Counted from the stretch's first letter, positions 44,153 to 54,911 are shown. The stretch: 64,000 bases of DNA from Sphingobacterium sp. SRCM116780 (GCF_021442025.1 NZ_CP090446.1:930001-994000); one strand, 5' to 3'. Made by a program: numbers and translations. Notes: generated by a model from the sequence alone, not told the origin.

Positions 44153-45001
44153 ATGAATTCGAGAAGAAACTTTATTCTTAAAAGCTTATTCGGACTGTCT
44201 GCTGTATATACAGGAACATCTTTGATTGCTCCTGTATCAGGACAAACTCGCAAATCATTAGCGCATAAATCACCTATTCGACTAGGAATAGCGGGTTATA
44301 GTTTTGTTAATTTCAATCTTGAACAATCTTTGATCATGATGAGAAGGATGGATATTCGATATTTAAGTATTAAAGATTTTCATCTACCCTATAAAAGCAC
44401 CACAGAAGAAATATCGGCTTTTCATAAACAGTTATCGGAGTCTAATGTGAAAGGATATGCGGTTGGACCTATTTATATGAAGAAAAGAGAAGAAATAGAC
44501 AATGCTTTTGAATATGCAAAAAGGGTAGGTGTGAATTTGATAATTGGTATTCCAGAGGTAAAAGATTTGGAATATGTCGCTGAAAAAGTGAAAGCATATG
44601 ATATTCGTTATGCTATACATAATCATGGACCTGAAGATAAAATATACCCCAATGCAACTGTTGTCTATAATCATATAAAAAACTTAGATGGAAGAATGGG
44701 CTTATGTTTTGATATGGGACATAATGTAAGGGATGCACAAGATTCGGTCAAAGACTTGATCCGATATAAAGATAGAATCTTTGATATTCATTTAAAAAAT
44801 GTGACAACAGCAAATGCTGAAGGAAATACATGTGAGTTAGGTAGGGGTATCATTGATATTCCAAAATTCGTCAGTGGGTTAAAAAAGATCAAGTATTTAG
44901 GAGTGTGTAGTTTAGAGTTTGAAAAAGATATGAAAGATCCTTTGGCAGGATTGGCCGAATCTGCAGGATATTTTAATGGTGTAGTGGCTGCAGGAAAATA
45001 A
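44153..45001 (+). CDS. Exported sugar phosphate isomerase/epimerase-like TIM barrel
   Basis: 282 residues. The start MNSRRNFILKS is a Tat-type twin-arginine signal (SRRNFIL), so the enzyme is periplasmic. The remainder is an AP-endonuclease-2-like TIM barrel with likely metal ligands in AIHNHGPEDK, GLCFDMGH, DIHLKNV and CSLEFEKD. Members act on sugars or, in the 3-keto-glycoside pathway, as a hydratase on a glycal intermediate. It leads a run with the DUF1080 and Gfo/Idh/MocA genes. Confidence 0.85.
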   Translation: MNSRRNFILKSLFGLSAVYTGTSLIAPVSGQTRKSLAHKSPIRLGIAGYSFVNFNLEQSLIMMRRMDIRYLSIKDFHLPYKSTTEEISAFHKQLSESNVKGYAVGPIYMKKREEIDNAFEYAKRVGVNLIIGIPEVKDLEYVAEKVKAYDIRYAIHNHGPEDKIYPNATVVYNHIKNLDGRMGLCFDMGHNVRDAQDSVKDLIRYKDRIFDIHLKNVTTANAEGNTCELGRGIIDIPKFVSGLKKIKYLGVCSLEFEKDMKDPLAGLAESAGYFNGVVAAGK

Positions 45002-45097
45002 AAAGACAAGTCATTGTCAATACAAATTATGGACGAAGTTAATTAGTTTTTAAACTGAAATCTGAATTGGTACTGAAGATTTACAAATTATAGACGC

Positions 45098-46486
45098 ATG
45101 GTAAAAGGAAAATTTTTGAATAGGGAAGGATATACATTATCTGTTATTGCATCGGTTTTTCTGATGACATTAAGTGCCGATAATGTACAAGCGCAATGGA
45201 AACCTTTGTTCAATGGGCATACATTGGCGGGATGGAAAACTGTTGGTGGACAGGCTCCTTACAACGTGAAAGATGGAGCTATTGTGGGAACGATGACCAA
45301 AGGTACCCCTAATTCTTTTTTAATAACGGAAAAGGAATATGGCGATTTTGTCTTGGAATTGGATATTAAGTTGGAAGGGAATAGCACGAATTCAGGCGTG
45401 CAGATCCGTAGTCATTTGGATCAGGATGCTAATAAAGGACAGGGTAAAGTATATGGACGTCAGGTGGAAATCGATCCTACAGAACGTGCTTGGACAGGTG
45501 GGATTTATGATGAAGCTCGTCGTGGATGGTTATATCCGCTAGATTTAAATGAATCTGCAAAATCTGCTTATAAACCAGGTGAATATAATCATGTTCGGAT
45601 AGAAGCTATTGGTAATGAAACCAAAACGTGGATCAATGACATTCCTGTTGCCTACGTGATTGATACAATAGATACAGAGGGATTTATTGGTTTGCAGGTG
45701 CATAGTGTTCCTGTTGATCTTGATGGTAAACAAGTGTTTTTTAAAAATATTCAAATCCAGACTGAAAATCTCAAAAAGAAAGCATTTTCGAAAGATATCT
45801 ACTTGGTTAATTTAACTCCTAATAAACTCTCGGAAGCGGAAAAGGCTTCAGGTTACCAATTACTTTTTAATGGTAAGGATAACAGTAATTGGCGTAGTAC
45901 ACGATCAGAAGCATTTCCAGAGAAAGGATGGAAGATTGCCGATGGGGTGATCAGTGTTCAAAAAGCTGATGGGGCTGAGTCGACAAATGGGGGAGACATC
46001 ATCACAAAAGATCAGTATCAGGCTTTTGATCTTTCTTTTGAGTTTAAGTTAACACCTGGTGCGAATAGTGGTGTGAAGTATTTTGTAACATTGAAGGAAC
46101 AAACCAATGGATCAGCTATTGGATTGGAATATCAAGTGCTTGATGATGAGAAGCATCCTGATGCTAAATTAGGTCGAGATGGAAACCGTACATTGGCTTC
46201 GCTCTATGATCTGATCACTTCCAATCGTGATCCTCGACCAAGGAAACCTATTGGTGAGTGGAATAGGGGACGTATTGTTGTGACACCTGATAATCGGGTT
46301 ACGCATTATCTCAATGGGGTTAAAATGCTGGAGTATCAACGAGGTGGACAAGCTTTTAGGGATCTAGTGGCGATTAGTAAATATAAAGATTGGACTGCAT
46401 TTGGTGAAGCTGAAAAAGGTCATATCTTAATTCAGGATCATGGAGACAATGTATCTTATCGTAACATTAAAATAAAAGTCTTGTAA
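45098..46486 (+). CDS. Double DUF1080 protein (3-keto-disaccharide hydrolase-type)
   Basis: 462 residues with a signal peptide. Two DUF1080 domains in tandem: residues ~35-220 (PLFNGHTLAGWKTVG, ELDIKLEGNSTNSGVQIRS) and ~250-460 (LLFNGKDNSNWRSTRSE, EFKLTPGANSGVKYFV). DUF1080 proteins are periplasmic lyases or hydrolases that act on 3-keto-glycosides. It sits between the TIM-barrel and the oxidoreductase genes, which fits a joint pathway. Confidence 0.88.
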   Translation: MVKGKFLNREGYTLSVIASVFLMTLSADNVQAQWKPLFNGHTLAGWKTVGGQAPYNVKDGAIVGTMTKGTPNSFLITEKEYGDFVLELDIKLEGNSTNSGVQIRSHLDQDANKGQGKVYGRQVEIDPTERAWTGGIYDEARRGWLYPLDLNESAKSAYKPGEYNHVRIEAIGNETKTWINDIPVAYVIDTIDTEGFIGLQVHSVPVDLDGKQVFFKNIQIQTENLKKKAFSKDIYLVNLTPNKLSEAEKASGYQLLFNGKDNSNWRSTRSEAFPEKGWKIADGVISVQKADGAESTNGGDIITKDQYQAFDLSFEFKLTPGANSGVKYFVTLKEQTNGSAIGLEYQVLDDEKHPDAKLGRDGNRTLASLYDLITSNRDPRPRKPIGEWNRGRIVVTPDNRVTHYLNGVKMLEYQRGGQAFRDLVAISKYKDWTAFGEAEKGHILIQDHGDNVSYRNIKIKVL

Positions 46487-46531
46487 AAAGAAAGTGATGC
46501 ATTAAAATTTTAAACTAGACCAATATTTATT

Positions 46532-47947
46532 ATGAACCATTATATATCGAGAAGAAGTTTTTTGAAAAAGTCTGTGGTGGCGGGTGGAGCAGTTGTCACA
46601 GCTAATAGTTTATTGGGTAATGTTGCATTGGCAAAACCCAATGAACGTGTAAATTTAGCTTGCATAGGGATCGGTAATCGGGGATCTGATATTATTAAAG
46701 AACTTTACAAAACAGGCCTATGTAATATTGTTGCTTTATGTGATGTGGATATGGGCGCAAAACATACACAAGAAATTCTTAAACAATTCCCTGATGTACC
46801 CCGTTTTACTGATTTTAGACAGCTATTTGATAAAATGGGCAATCAGTTTGATGCAGTATCAATTGGGACACCAGATTTCTCTCATTTCCCTATTACCATG
46901 ATGGCTTTAGATTTGGGCAAACATGTTTATGTGGAAAAACCCATGGCCCGTACATTTTGGGAAGTAGAGTTGATGATGCAAAAGGCTCGAAAACAGAATA
47001 AAGTTGTTACCCAAATGGGTAATCAAGGGCATTCGGAAGGAAACTATTTTCAATTTAAAGCTTGGAAAGATGCAGGTATTATTAATGGAGTGACCCGCAT
47101 TGATGCACATATGAATATGCCAAGAAGATGGCATGGTTGGGATACACAAATACAAGGTTATCCTTATCCTGAGCGTATTCCAGAATCTCTTGATTGGGAT
47201 CTGTGGCAAATGCAGACTATTGGACATGATTATAATAAAGATTACGTCAATGGACAGTGGCGTTGTTGGTTTGATTTTGGTATGGGAGCTTTAGGAGATT
47301 GGGGTGCACATCTTCTGGATACAGCACATGAGTTTTTAGAGCTGGGTCTTCCAACGGAAGTTGAAGCAGTCAAATTGGATGGTCATAACTCCTTTTTCTT
47401 TCCAATGTCATCAACGCTTAAATTTCACTTTCCAAAGCGAAAGAATATGCCTGCTGTAGATATTAATTGGTATGATGGGTTAGATAATCTACCTCCTATA
47501 CCAGATGGATATGGTGTTTCTGGGCTAGATCCAAATATTCCTGCACCTAGTACTGGAGCTTTACAACCTGTAAAACTAAATCCTGGTAAGATCATTTATG
47601 GTAAAGACCTTATCTTTAAGGGTGATTCTCATGGTAGTACCTTACAGATTATCCCAGAAGCCAAAGCGAAAGATCTAGCAAATCACCTTCCTGAGGTACA
47701 ATCTTCTCCTTCAAATCACTTTGCTAATTTTCTGAAAGCATGTAGGGGGGAAGAGAAAACGCGTTCGCCTTTTGAGATTGCAGGGCCGTTGAGCCAAGTG
47801 TTTTGCTTGGGTGTGATGACACAAAAAATGAATAATAAAATTTTATTTGATCCTATAAAAAAAGAAATTATAAACGATAAGTTTGCCAATGCGATGCTGA
47901 TGGGACCTCCGCCTCGAAAAGGTTGGGAACAGTATTATGTAGTATAG
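46532..47947 (+). CDS. Exported Gfo/Idh/MocA-family oxidoreductase
   Basis: 471 residues. The start has a clean Tat motif SRRSFLKKS. Rossmann domain IGIGNRGSDIIKEL, then VALCDVD, and VEKPMARTFWEV with the family Lys of EKP. The C-terminal substrate domain is large, as in exported homologues. It should oxidise a sugar hydroxyl (C3 in related systems) with bound NAD(P) carried through the Tat system. The third gene of the set, followed by a bidirectional terminator. Confidence 0.9.
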   Translation: MNHYISRRSFLKKSVVAGGAVVTANSLLGNVALAKPNERVNLACIGIGNRGSDIIKELYKTGLCNIVALCDVDMGAKHTQEILKQFPDVPRFTDFRQLFDKMGNQFDAVSIGTPDFSHFPITMMALDLGKHVYVEKPMARTFWEVELMMQKARKQNKVVTQMGNQGHSEGNYFQFKAWKDAGIINGVTRIDAHMNMPRRWHGWDTQIQGYPYPERIPESLDWDLWQMQTIGHDYNKDYVNGQWRCWFDFGMGALGDWGAHLLDTAHEFLELGLPTEVEAVKLDGHNSFFFPMSSTLKFHFPKRKNMPAVDINWYDGLDNLPPIPDGYGVSGLDPNIPAPSTGALQPVKLNPGKIIYGKDLIFKGDSHGSTLQIIPEAKAKDLANHLPEVQSSPSNHFANFLKACRGEEKTRSPFEIAGPLSQVFCLGVMTQKMNNKILFDPIKKEIINDKFANAMLMGPPPRKGWEQYYVV

Positions 47948-47996
47948 ATCGGTAATGATGTTTTTTGATAAACGATATTTAAAACAACAGTTCATA

Positions 47997-48036
47997 AACA
48001 AAAGCGAGCGTTCTGATTAGAACGCTCGCTTTTGTT
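47997..48036. terminator. Bidirectional terminator
   Basis: A 17-bp perfect stem (47997-48013 with 48020-48036; GAGCGTTC/GAACGCTC core), six-base loop, with A and T flanks on both sides. It separates the convergent oxidoreductase and aminotransferase genes. Confidence 0.9.
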
Positions 48037-48057
48037 ATTTCATTTTTAAAAGCATAT

Positions 48058-49263
48058 TTATGCTAATTTTCCTAATGCTTCTTTGATACGTTTCAATGCT
48101 TCGACTAAACTTTCGTCAGAGGCTGCATAGGATAAACGAATATATTTATCATTTCCAAACGAATCACCTCCTACTGTTGCAACATGTCCTACGTTTAATA
48201 AGTATAAAGACAAGTCAGAAGAGTTTTTGATTTCATTGCCATCGTGATCTTTTTTACCAAAGAAAGAACTAATCTCAGGGAAAAAATAGAAAGCACCTTC
48301 TGGTAAATTCGTTTTCACACCCGGAATATCTAATAATAGATTGTAGACCAATTGACGACGACGAGCAAAAGCTTCTTTCATCTTATTTACGGTTTCTAAT
48401 CCTTGTTCGTATGCTGCAATACCAGCTCGTTGCGAGATGGAGCAAGTTCCTGATGTGGTTTGCCCTTGTAATTTATCATTTGCCGCTGCAATTTCTTTGT
48501 TACAAGCAATGTAGCCTAATCTCCATCCCGTCATTGCAAATGCTTTAGAGAAACCATTTACAATAATAACGCGGTCTTTGATGCTGTCAAACTGTGCTAT
48601 GGATTCGTGTTTGTCGACAAAATTAATGTGTTCATAAATCTCATCTGATAAAATGAATACATGTGGGTGTTTCTCAAAAACTTTTGCTAAAGCTGCTAAT
48701 TCATCTTTGCTATATACCGTACCTGTAGGGTTATTCGGTGAAGAGAACATGAATAACTTAGTCTTTGGTGTTATCGCCGCTTCTAGTTGCTCAGGTGTAA
48801 TTTTGAAGTTATTCTCAATCTCTGTGTTAATAAAAACAGATTTTCCTTCTGCTAAAATAACCATCTCGGAATAAGACACCCAATAAGGAGTTGGAATGAC
48901 AACTTCGTCACCTGGATTGATCAATGTCAAGATAATATTTGATAAAGATTGTTTAGCACCAGTTGAAACTACGATTTGAGAAATATCATAATCAAGATTA
49001 TTTTCAATCTTCAATTTATTCACAATAGCCTGACGCAATTCTGGGTATCCGGGTACTGGAGAATAACGCGTCCAATTTTCGTTTAACGCTGCTTTTGCAG
49101 CTTCCTTAACATGATCAGGTGTGTTAAAATCTGGTTCACCAACACTTAAGCTGATAACATTAACGCCTTTTGATGCTAATTCGCGACCAAGCTTAGTCAT
49201 TTTAAGCGTAGCCGATTCGGATAACTTGTTTATCCTATCTGATAAATATGATTGTGTGCTCAT
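48058..49263 (-). CDS. Class I/II aminotransferase (aspartate aminotransferase-like)
   Basis: 401 residues. PLP-binding pattern: SVGEPDFNTPDHV, STGAKQSLSNIIL, SSPNNPTGTVYSKDE, ILSDEIYEHINF, and the lysine segment VNGFSKAFAMTGWRLGY. It fits the aspartate (Ib) subgroup; substrate preference between Asp and prephenate is not decided by sequence. Cytosolic. Single gene, convergent with the previous set. Confidence 0.92.
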   Translation of the reverse strand: MSTQSYLSDRINKLSESATLKMTKLGRELASKGVNVISLSVGEPDFNTPDHVKEAAKAALNENWTRYSPVPGYPELRQAIVNKLKIENNLDYDISQIVVSTGAKQSLSNIILTLINPGDEVVIPTPYWVSYSEMVILAEGKSVFINTEIENNFKITPEQLEAAITPKTKLFMFSSPNNPTGTVYSKDELAALAKVFEKHPHVFILSDEIYEHINFVDKHESIAQFDSIKDRVIIVNGFSKAFAMTGWRLGYIACNKEIAAANDKLQGQTTSGTCSISQRAGIAAYEQGLETVNKMKEAFARRRQLVYNLLLDIPGVKTNLPEGAFYFFPEISSFFGKKDHDGNEIKNSSDLSLYLLNVGHVATVGGDSFGNDKYIRLSYAASDESLVEALKRIKEALGKLA

Positions 49264-49435
49264 GATAAGACAAAGATATTATTTAGAATATAAATAATAC
49301 GTTAATTTTAAGAAAAAAGACAAACGATAGCTTCCTTTTTTTAAAAAAAATGTAAAATAATAGATACTTCTATTTATTTTAAAATTACTTGTAGTTTTGA
49401 CGCATGCTTTTTGTAGATGATTAGCATATGCGGAT

Positions 49436-50416
49436 ATGATGAAAATAAAAATAGATTCCTTTGTTATTGGGTTATTTGTGGCTATTATTTTAGCTTATAT
49501 TTATCCTAATTTGGCTTTGATAGAAGGTCGGTATTCCTTAGATTCAATCACAACATTAGGCATTTCCTTTATCTTCTTCTTTTATGGATTAAAATTGAGT
49601 TTTTCTGATTTAAAGGCAGGGCTATCCAATTGGAAACTACATCTGTTGGTTCATTTGTCCACCTTTATTCTTTTTCCATTATTGGTCTTGATTTTTCTAC
49701 CTTTTGTAAAAACAGAGATACAACAGCAGTTCTGGCTTTCATTTTTCTTTTTGGCGGCATTACCTTCTACGGTTTCTTCTTCCGTGGTCATGGTATCGAT
49801 TGCAAAAGGAAATATGCCTGCTGCTATTTTTAATGCAAGCATTTCAGGGATTATTGGTGTGATAGTCACGCCTCTTTGGATGGGTTTGTTTTTAACAGTT
49901 GATCATGAATTTGATTTTGGACATGTTTATTTGAGCTTGTTTTTGGAGATTATACTTCCTGTAATATTAGGAGTGGTCTTACAGCCTTATTTTGGTAAAT
50001 GGGCACGTAAGTTTTCAAAGGGACTCAGTACATTTGATAAAATAATTATTCTTTTGATTGTTTATAAAAGTTTTGCCGATTCTTTTATTGAAAAGATCTT
50101 TGATACTGTAGACGTTTGGTATTTTATAGCTGTTTTTTTAGGTGTAATAGTCCTGTTCGGTTTGGTGTACTTTCTGATTTGGTATAGTGCTAGTAAACTA
50201 TTGAAATTTCCAATTGAAGATCAAATTACTGCCATTTTTTGTGGATCAAAAAAGTCGTTAACTCATGGATCTGTATTTGCGAAAATTATTTTCACACACG
50301 TTGGATTGGGATTCGGACTTGTCTTTTTCCCCATTATGATTTATCATGCTTTTCAGATATTTGTTGCGAGTATCATTGCACAACGCTATGCGAAAAGAAT
50401 GGATGTTAAAAACTAA
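49436..50416 (+). CDS. Bile acid:sodium symporter-like transporter
   Basis: 326 residues with about ten membrane helices, of the SBF-like group (YfeH/RCH2 type): GISFIFFFYGLKLSFSDLKAG, ALPSTVSSSVVMVSIAKGNM, and CGSKKSLTHGSVFAKIIF. Substrate unknown. The gene opens with ATGATG; either can be the start. It may be cotranscribed with the CDF transporter 51 bp downstream. Confidence 0.87.
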   Translation: MMKIKIDSFVIGLFVAIILAYIYPNLALIEGRYSLDSITTLGISFIFFFYGLKLSFSDLKAGLSNWKLHLLVHLSTFILFPLLVLIFLPFVKTEIQQQFWLSFFFLAALPSTVSSSVVMVSIAKGNMPAAIFNASISGIIGVIVTPLWMGLFLTVDHEFDFGHVYLSLFLEIILPVILGVVLQPYFGKWARKFSKGLSTFDKIIILLIVYKSFADSFIEKIFDTVDVWYFIAVFLGVIVLFGLVYFLIWYSASKLLKFPIEDQITAIFCGSKKSLTHGSVFAKIIFTHVGLGFGLVFFPIMIYHAFQIFVASIIAQRYAKRMDVKN

Positions 50417-50467
50417 AATGTAAACAAATACGTTATATCGTTACCTTTATCGCGAAATTAGCAATTT

Positions 50468-51445
50468 ATGTCTAAACAAAAACGATTGGTCTTACTCTCC
50501 TTAATGACGGGATTAGGACTGATGATCATCAAGTTTGTAGCCTATTTCTTAACGGCATCCAATGCGATATTTACAGATGCTGCAGAAAGTATTGTAAATG
50601 TAATTGCCTCTAGTTTCGCTTTCTATAGCATCCATTTGGCCTCTCAACCTAAAGATGGTAACCATCCTTATGGACATGGTAAGGTGGAATTCTTTTCTGT
50701 TTTTTTGGAAGGGGGATTAATTTTCATTGCAGGATCCATTATTTTGGTCAAGGCCTGTTATAATATCTTTTTTCCATCTACATTGGCTAACTTGGAAGAA
50801 GGGATTAGTCTTATTGCGATTACAGGATTCATTAATTTTGCCATTGGATTTTATATCATGAAAAGAGGCCGTGCACTGGGATCGTTAACATTGGAAGCAG
50901 ATGGAAAACATCTACAGGTCGATGCTTACAGTACTTTTGGTCTTATTGTTGGTTTGATTCTGATGAAATTGACTGGATTAAAATGGATTGATCTTGGGAT
51001 TTCTTTTGTTCTGGGAGGTTTTATTTTATATAGTGGTTACAAACTGCTTCGCCAGTCTATTGGTGGATTAATGGACGAATCTGATGTAGAGATTATCAAA
51101 GAGGTGGTCGATGTATTGCAAGAAAACCGTAAACCGGACTGGATTGATATCCATAATTTTCGCGTGCAACGCTATGGACATGAGTTGCATGTTGATTGTC
51201 ATTTAACGTTACCGAACTATTACTCCTTGACGAAAGTACATGATGAAATTTCTATTTTAGATAAAACTGTCAATACAAAAATGTCTATTAAAACAGAGTT
51301 TTTTATACATGCGGATCCTTGTTTACCAGAATGCTGTCATTATTGTCAAGTAAAAGATTGTCCTATACGCTCTACAGAATTCCAGGCTCCTATCGAATGG
51401 ACGGTAGAAAATGTGACTCCAAATCGTAAACATTTTCTTTCTTAA
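50468..51445 (+). CDS. Cation diffusion facilitator family transporter
   Basis: 325 residues: six membrane helices with TDAAESIVNVIAS and HPYGHGKVEFFSVFLEGG (family metal and signature motifs), then a cytosolic dimer domain with HELHVDCHLTLP. A C-terminal Cys cluster (DPCLPECCHYCQVKDCP) is a likely extra metal site. Exports a divalent metal such as Zn, Co or Fe. Good certainty on family, not on metal. Confidence 0.92.
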   Translation: MSKQKRLVLLSLMTGLGLMIIKFVAYFLTASNAIFTDAAESIVNVIASSFAFYSIHLASQPKDGNHPYGHGKVEFFSVFLEGGLIFIAGSIILVKACYNIFFPSTLANLEEGISLIAITGFINFAIGFYIMKRGRALGSLTLEADGKHLQVDAYSTFGLIVGLILMKLTGLKWIDLGISFVLGGFILYSGYKLLRQSIGGLMDESDVEIIKEVVDVLQENRKPDWIDIHNFRVQRYGHELHVDCHLTLPNYYSLTKVHDEISILDKTVNTKMSIKTEFFIHADPCLPECCHYCQVKDCPIRSTEFQAPIEWTVENVTPNRKHFLS

Positions 51446-51553
51446 TGGACAATAACGTAAAATTTATGTGCATAAAATAGGGGGGAGATTAGCCCAAATG
51501 TCTTTCAAAAAAAGTATCTTTGCTTTTTAGCAAACGATTTTTAAAAATCCTAT

Positions 51554-53344
51554 ATGAAGCAAATACGTAATTTCTGTATCATCGCTCACATTGATCATGG
51601 TAAAAGTACATTGGCCGATCGATTATTGGAGTTTACCAATACTGTTACGCAACGTGAAGCGCAGGCACAATTACTAGATAATATGGATTTGGAACGTGAA
51701 CGTGGTATTACTATCAAGAGTCACGCAATCCAAATGAATTATACACAAGACGGTCAAGAGTATATCTTAAACTTAATTGATACACCTGGGCACGTCGATT
51801 TTTCGTACGAAGTATCTCGTTCTATTGCAGCCTGTGAAGGTGCCTTATTGATTGTAGATGCCTCCCAAGGAATACAAGCACAAACAATTTCCAATCTTTA
51901 TTTGGCTTTAGAGCATGATTTGGAGATTATTCCAGTTTTAAATAAAATGGATCTTCCTGGAGCGATGCCTGAGGAAGTGAAAGATCAGATTATTGATTTA
52001 ATCGGAGGTAATCGAGAAGATATTATTCCAGCATCAGGAAAAACTGGTTTAGGTATTCCAGATATTTTGAAGGCGATTATAAAACGTGTACCTGCACCGG
52101 TAGGTGATCCAACAGGGCCATTACAAGCCTTGATTTTTGACTCTGTATTCAATTCTTTCCGTGGTATCATGGCTTATTTTAAAGTAGAAAACGGAGAGAT
52201 TCGCAAAGGTGATAAAGTGAAATTTGTTGCTACAGGCAAGGAATATACCGCTGATGAGATCGGTACTTTAAAATTAAATCAAGTTGCTAAAGATGTAGTT
52301 AGAACTGGTGATGTAGGTTACATCATCTCTGGTATTAAAGAAGCACGTGAAGTAAAAGTTGGAGATACAATTACCCATAAAGAGAGACCTTGTGAGTCAG
52401 CTATTCAGGGGTTTGAAGAAGTAAAACCGATGGTATTTGCGGGTATTTACCCTGTTGATACCGAGGATTATGAAGAGTTGCGCGAATCTATGCATCGTCT
52501 ACAATTGAATGATGCTTCTTTGGTGTTTGAACCAGAATCTTCTGCTGCTTTAGGGTTTGGATTTCGATGTGGTTTCTTAGGAATGCTGCACATGGAAATT
52601 ATTCAAGAGCGTCTGGAGCGAGAGTTTGACATGACTGTGATTACGACAGTTCCCAATGTATCTTATAAGGCATATCTAACGAAAGATAAAGAAGAGGTTC
52701 AAGTACACAATCCATCAGACTTGCCAGATCCAAGTAAATTGGATGCTATTGAAGAGCCTTATATCAAAGCAAACATCATTACAAAATCTGATTTTGTAGG
52801 ACCCATTATGTCACTGTGTATTCAAAAACGAGGTACCATTGTTAATCAATCGTATTTGACATCTAATCGTGTTGAATTGATTTTTGAGATGCCAATGGGA
52901 GAGATCGTATTTGATTTTTATGATAAATTAAAGACCATTTCTAAAGGTTACGCATCTTTTGATTATACTCAAATTGGTTATCGTCAATCTGATTTAGTTC
53001 GTTTGGATATCCGTTTGAATGATGAACCTGTAGATGCATTATCTTCTTTGATCCATAGGAGTAATGCCTATGATTTTGGTAAAAAAATCTGTGAAAAATT
53101 AAAAGAACTATTACCTCGTCAACAGTTTGAAATTCGTATTCAAGCTTCTATCGGAATGAAAATTATCGCACGTGAAACCATTTCTGCATTACGTAAAGAT
53201 GTAACTGCAAAATGTTATGGTGGTGATATTTCGCGTAAACGTAAACTTTTAGAGAAACAGAAAAAAGGTAAAAAACGTATGCGTCAAGTGGGTAACGTAG
53301 AAATTCCGCAATCGGCATTTATGGCTGTATTGAAATTAGATTAG
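51554..53344 (+). CDS. lepA: Elongation factor 4
   Basis: 596 residues, normal length. GTPase motifs [28 protein letters not shown] and NKMDLPGA; the domain order to the LepA-specific C-terminus ([12 protein letters not shown]) is complete. It back-translocates ribosomes and is membrane/cytosol located. A TATCTTTG box lies at 51515-51522, 32 bp before the ATG, but no clear -33 TTTG. Confidence 0.97.
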   Translation: MKQIRNFCIIAHIDHGKSTLADRLLEFTNTVTQREAQAQLLDNMDLERERGITIKSHAIQMNYTQDGQEYILNLIDTPGHVDFSYEVSRSIAACEGALLIVDASQGIQAQTISNLYLALEHDLEIIPVLNKMDLPGAMPEEVKDQIIDLIGGNREDIIPASGKTGLGIPDILKAIIKRVPAPVGDPTGPLQALIFDSVFNSFRGIMAYFKVENGEIRKGDKVKFVATGKEYTADEIGTLKLNQVAKDVVRTGDVGYIISGIKEAREVKVGDTITHKERPCESAIQGFEEVKPMVFAGIYPVDTEDYEELRESMHRLQLNDASLVFEPESSAALGFGFRCGFLGMLHMEIIQERLEREFDMTVITTVPNVSYKAYLTKDKEEVQVHNPSDLPDPSKLDAIEEPYIKANIITKSDFVGPIMSLCIQKRGTIVNQSYLTSNRVELIFEMPMGEIVFDFYDKLKTISKGYASFDYTQIGYRQSDLVRLDIRLNDEPVDALSSLIHRSNAYDFGKKICEKLKELLPRQQFEIRIQASIGMKIIARETISALRKDVTAKCYGGDISRKRKLLEKQKKGKKRMRQVGNVEIPQSAFMAVLKLD

Positions 53345-53371
53345 AAATTAAAAAATCCTATTCCTATAAAA

Positions 53372-54259
53372 ATGAATTTATTAGACGGTAAACTCGTATC
53401 AGCGAAAATAAAAGAAGACATCAAAAAGGATGCTGCTGAATTTACAGCGAAAGCTGGACGTAAACCTCATTTGGTTGCTATCCTTGTTGGAAATGACGGT
53501 GGTAGTGAAACTTATGTAGCGAGTAAAATGCGTAATTGTGAATTAGTAGGCTTTGAGTCTACGAATATTCGTTACGATGTTGATGTGACCGAAGAAGAAT
53601 TGATTGCTAAGATTGAAGAAATTAATGCGGATGAACGTATTGATGGTTTGATCGTACAATTGCCTCTTCCAAAACATATCGATCCAGATAAAATCACAGA
53701 AGCAATAGATTACCGTAAAGATGTTGATGGTTTTCACCCGATTAATTTAGGTAGAATGCAACGCAATTTACCTTGTTTTATTCCAGCTACTCCTTATGGA
53801 ATTATGTTGATGTTGGATCATTACAACATTGAAACAGCAGGTAAGCATGCGGTAGTAGTAGGTAGAAGTAATATTGTTGGATCGCCAATGAGTATTCTTC
53901 TGGCTCGTAATGCTAATCCTGGAAACTGTACTGTAACCTTAACACATAGCCGTACAAAAGATCTTAAAACAGAAGTTCTACGTGCTGATATTATTGTTGC
54001 TGCAATAGGAAAGAAAAATTTTGTAACTGCTGATATGGTGAAGGATGGGGCTGTTGTGATTGATGTCGGAATCAATAGGGAAGATTCTTCAGAAACAAAA
54101 TCAGGATTTAAATTATATGGAGACGTTGATTTTGATCAGGTTGCTCCAAAAGCATCTTGGATTACTCCTGTACCAGGAGGGGTAGGATTAATGACGATTG
54201 TTGGTCTATTAAAGAATACATTAGAAGCCGCAAAAGGTACTGTATACTCAAGAGGATAA
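53372..54259 (+). CDS. folD: Methylenetetrahydrofolate dehydrogenase/cyclohydrolase
   Basis: 295 residues. [15 protein letters not shown] (catalytic YxxxK), [36 protein letters not shown] and [11 protein letters not shown] are all in place. It interconverts one-carbon folates using NADP. Starts 28 bp after lepA, likely in the same transcript. Confidence 0.97.
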   Translation: MNLLDGKLVSAKIKEDIKKDAAEFTAKAGRKPHLVAILVGNDGGSETYVASKMRNCELVGFESTNIRYDVDVTEEELIAKIEEINADERIDGLIVQLPLPKHIDPDKITEAIDYRKDVDGFHPINLGRMQRNLPCFIPATPYGIMLMLDHYNIETAGKHAVVVGRSNIVGSPMSILLARNANPGNCTVTLTHSRTKDLKTEVLRADIIVAAIGKKNFVTADMVKDGAVVIDVGINREDSSETKSGFKLYGDVDFDQVAPKASWITPVPGGVGLMTIVGLLKNTLEAAKGTVYSRG

Positions 54260-54309
54260 TTGGCATAAATATTGACTATAATATTTTAACCAAAAAAAAA
54301 TATACAAAA

Positions 54310-54885
54310 ATGAAAAAAATTGCATTTTTAGCATTGTTTGCAGGAGCTTCATTAACTTTTGCTTCTTGTAATAACACTCCAAAAGAAGATAAAAATAAAG
54401 ATGGAGAAGTAACTGCAGGTGAACATTTAGATAACTCTTTAGACAGCTTAGATCAACAAGTAAATGTAGCTGCTGATGAAGCGAAAGCTAAATACGAACA
54501 AGCTCAAAAAGATTTAGATGAAGCGATTGCTAAAGGAGACAAAAAAGCAGAAGAAGCTGCTCGTAAAACAGTAGAAGAATCAAAATCAGCCTGGGAAAAA
54601 ATTAAATCAGGTACTTCTGAAGTAGCATCTGATGTTAAAGAAGGTGTTGTAGATGCTGCAAATGGCACGGGAAAAGCCGTTGACAAGGCTGTTGATGCAA
54701 CAGGTAAAGCTGCGAATGCAACAGGTAAAGCACTTGATAAAGCTGCAGATGCTACGGTTAACGCTGGAAAATCTGCTGTAGAAGGAACTAAAGATGCTGC
54801 TAAAGCAGTTGGTAGTGCTACAGAGAAGGCGGCACAAGATGTATCTCGTAAAGCTAAAAACGTAGGCGAAGCTTTGAAACACTAG
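54310..54885 (+). CDS. LEA-like repeat lipoprotein
   Basis: 191 residues from ATG 54310. A longer open frame begins inside folD (54157) but its start would bury the signal. MKKIAFLALFAGASLTFASC is a lipoprotein signal with Cys20. The mature protein is Ala/Lys-rich and helical with 11-residue-like periodicity in the second half (KAVDKAVDATGKAANATGKA and similar), as in late-embryogenesis-abundant proteins. It may be a stress or desiccation protein attached to the outer membrane. A strong terminator follows. Confidence 0.7.
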   Translation: MKKIAFLALFAGASLTFASCNNTPKEDKNKDGEVTAGEHLDNSLDSLDQQVNVAADEAKAKYEQAQKDLDEAIAKGDKKAEEAARKTVEESKSAWEKIKSGTSEVASDVKEGVVDAANGTGKAVDKAVDATGKAANATGKALDKAADATVNAGKSAVEGTKDAAKAVGSATEKAAQDVSRKAKNVGEALKH

Positions 54886-54911
54886 TTGCAAGTTCTATTA
54901 CAATGTATTAA

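Noticed and set aside
54157..54309. Upstream extension of the LEA-like lipoprotein frame
   Set aside because: It lies within folD and would bury the lipoprotein signal that begins at 54310.
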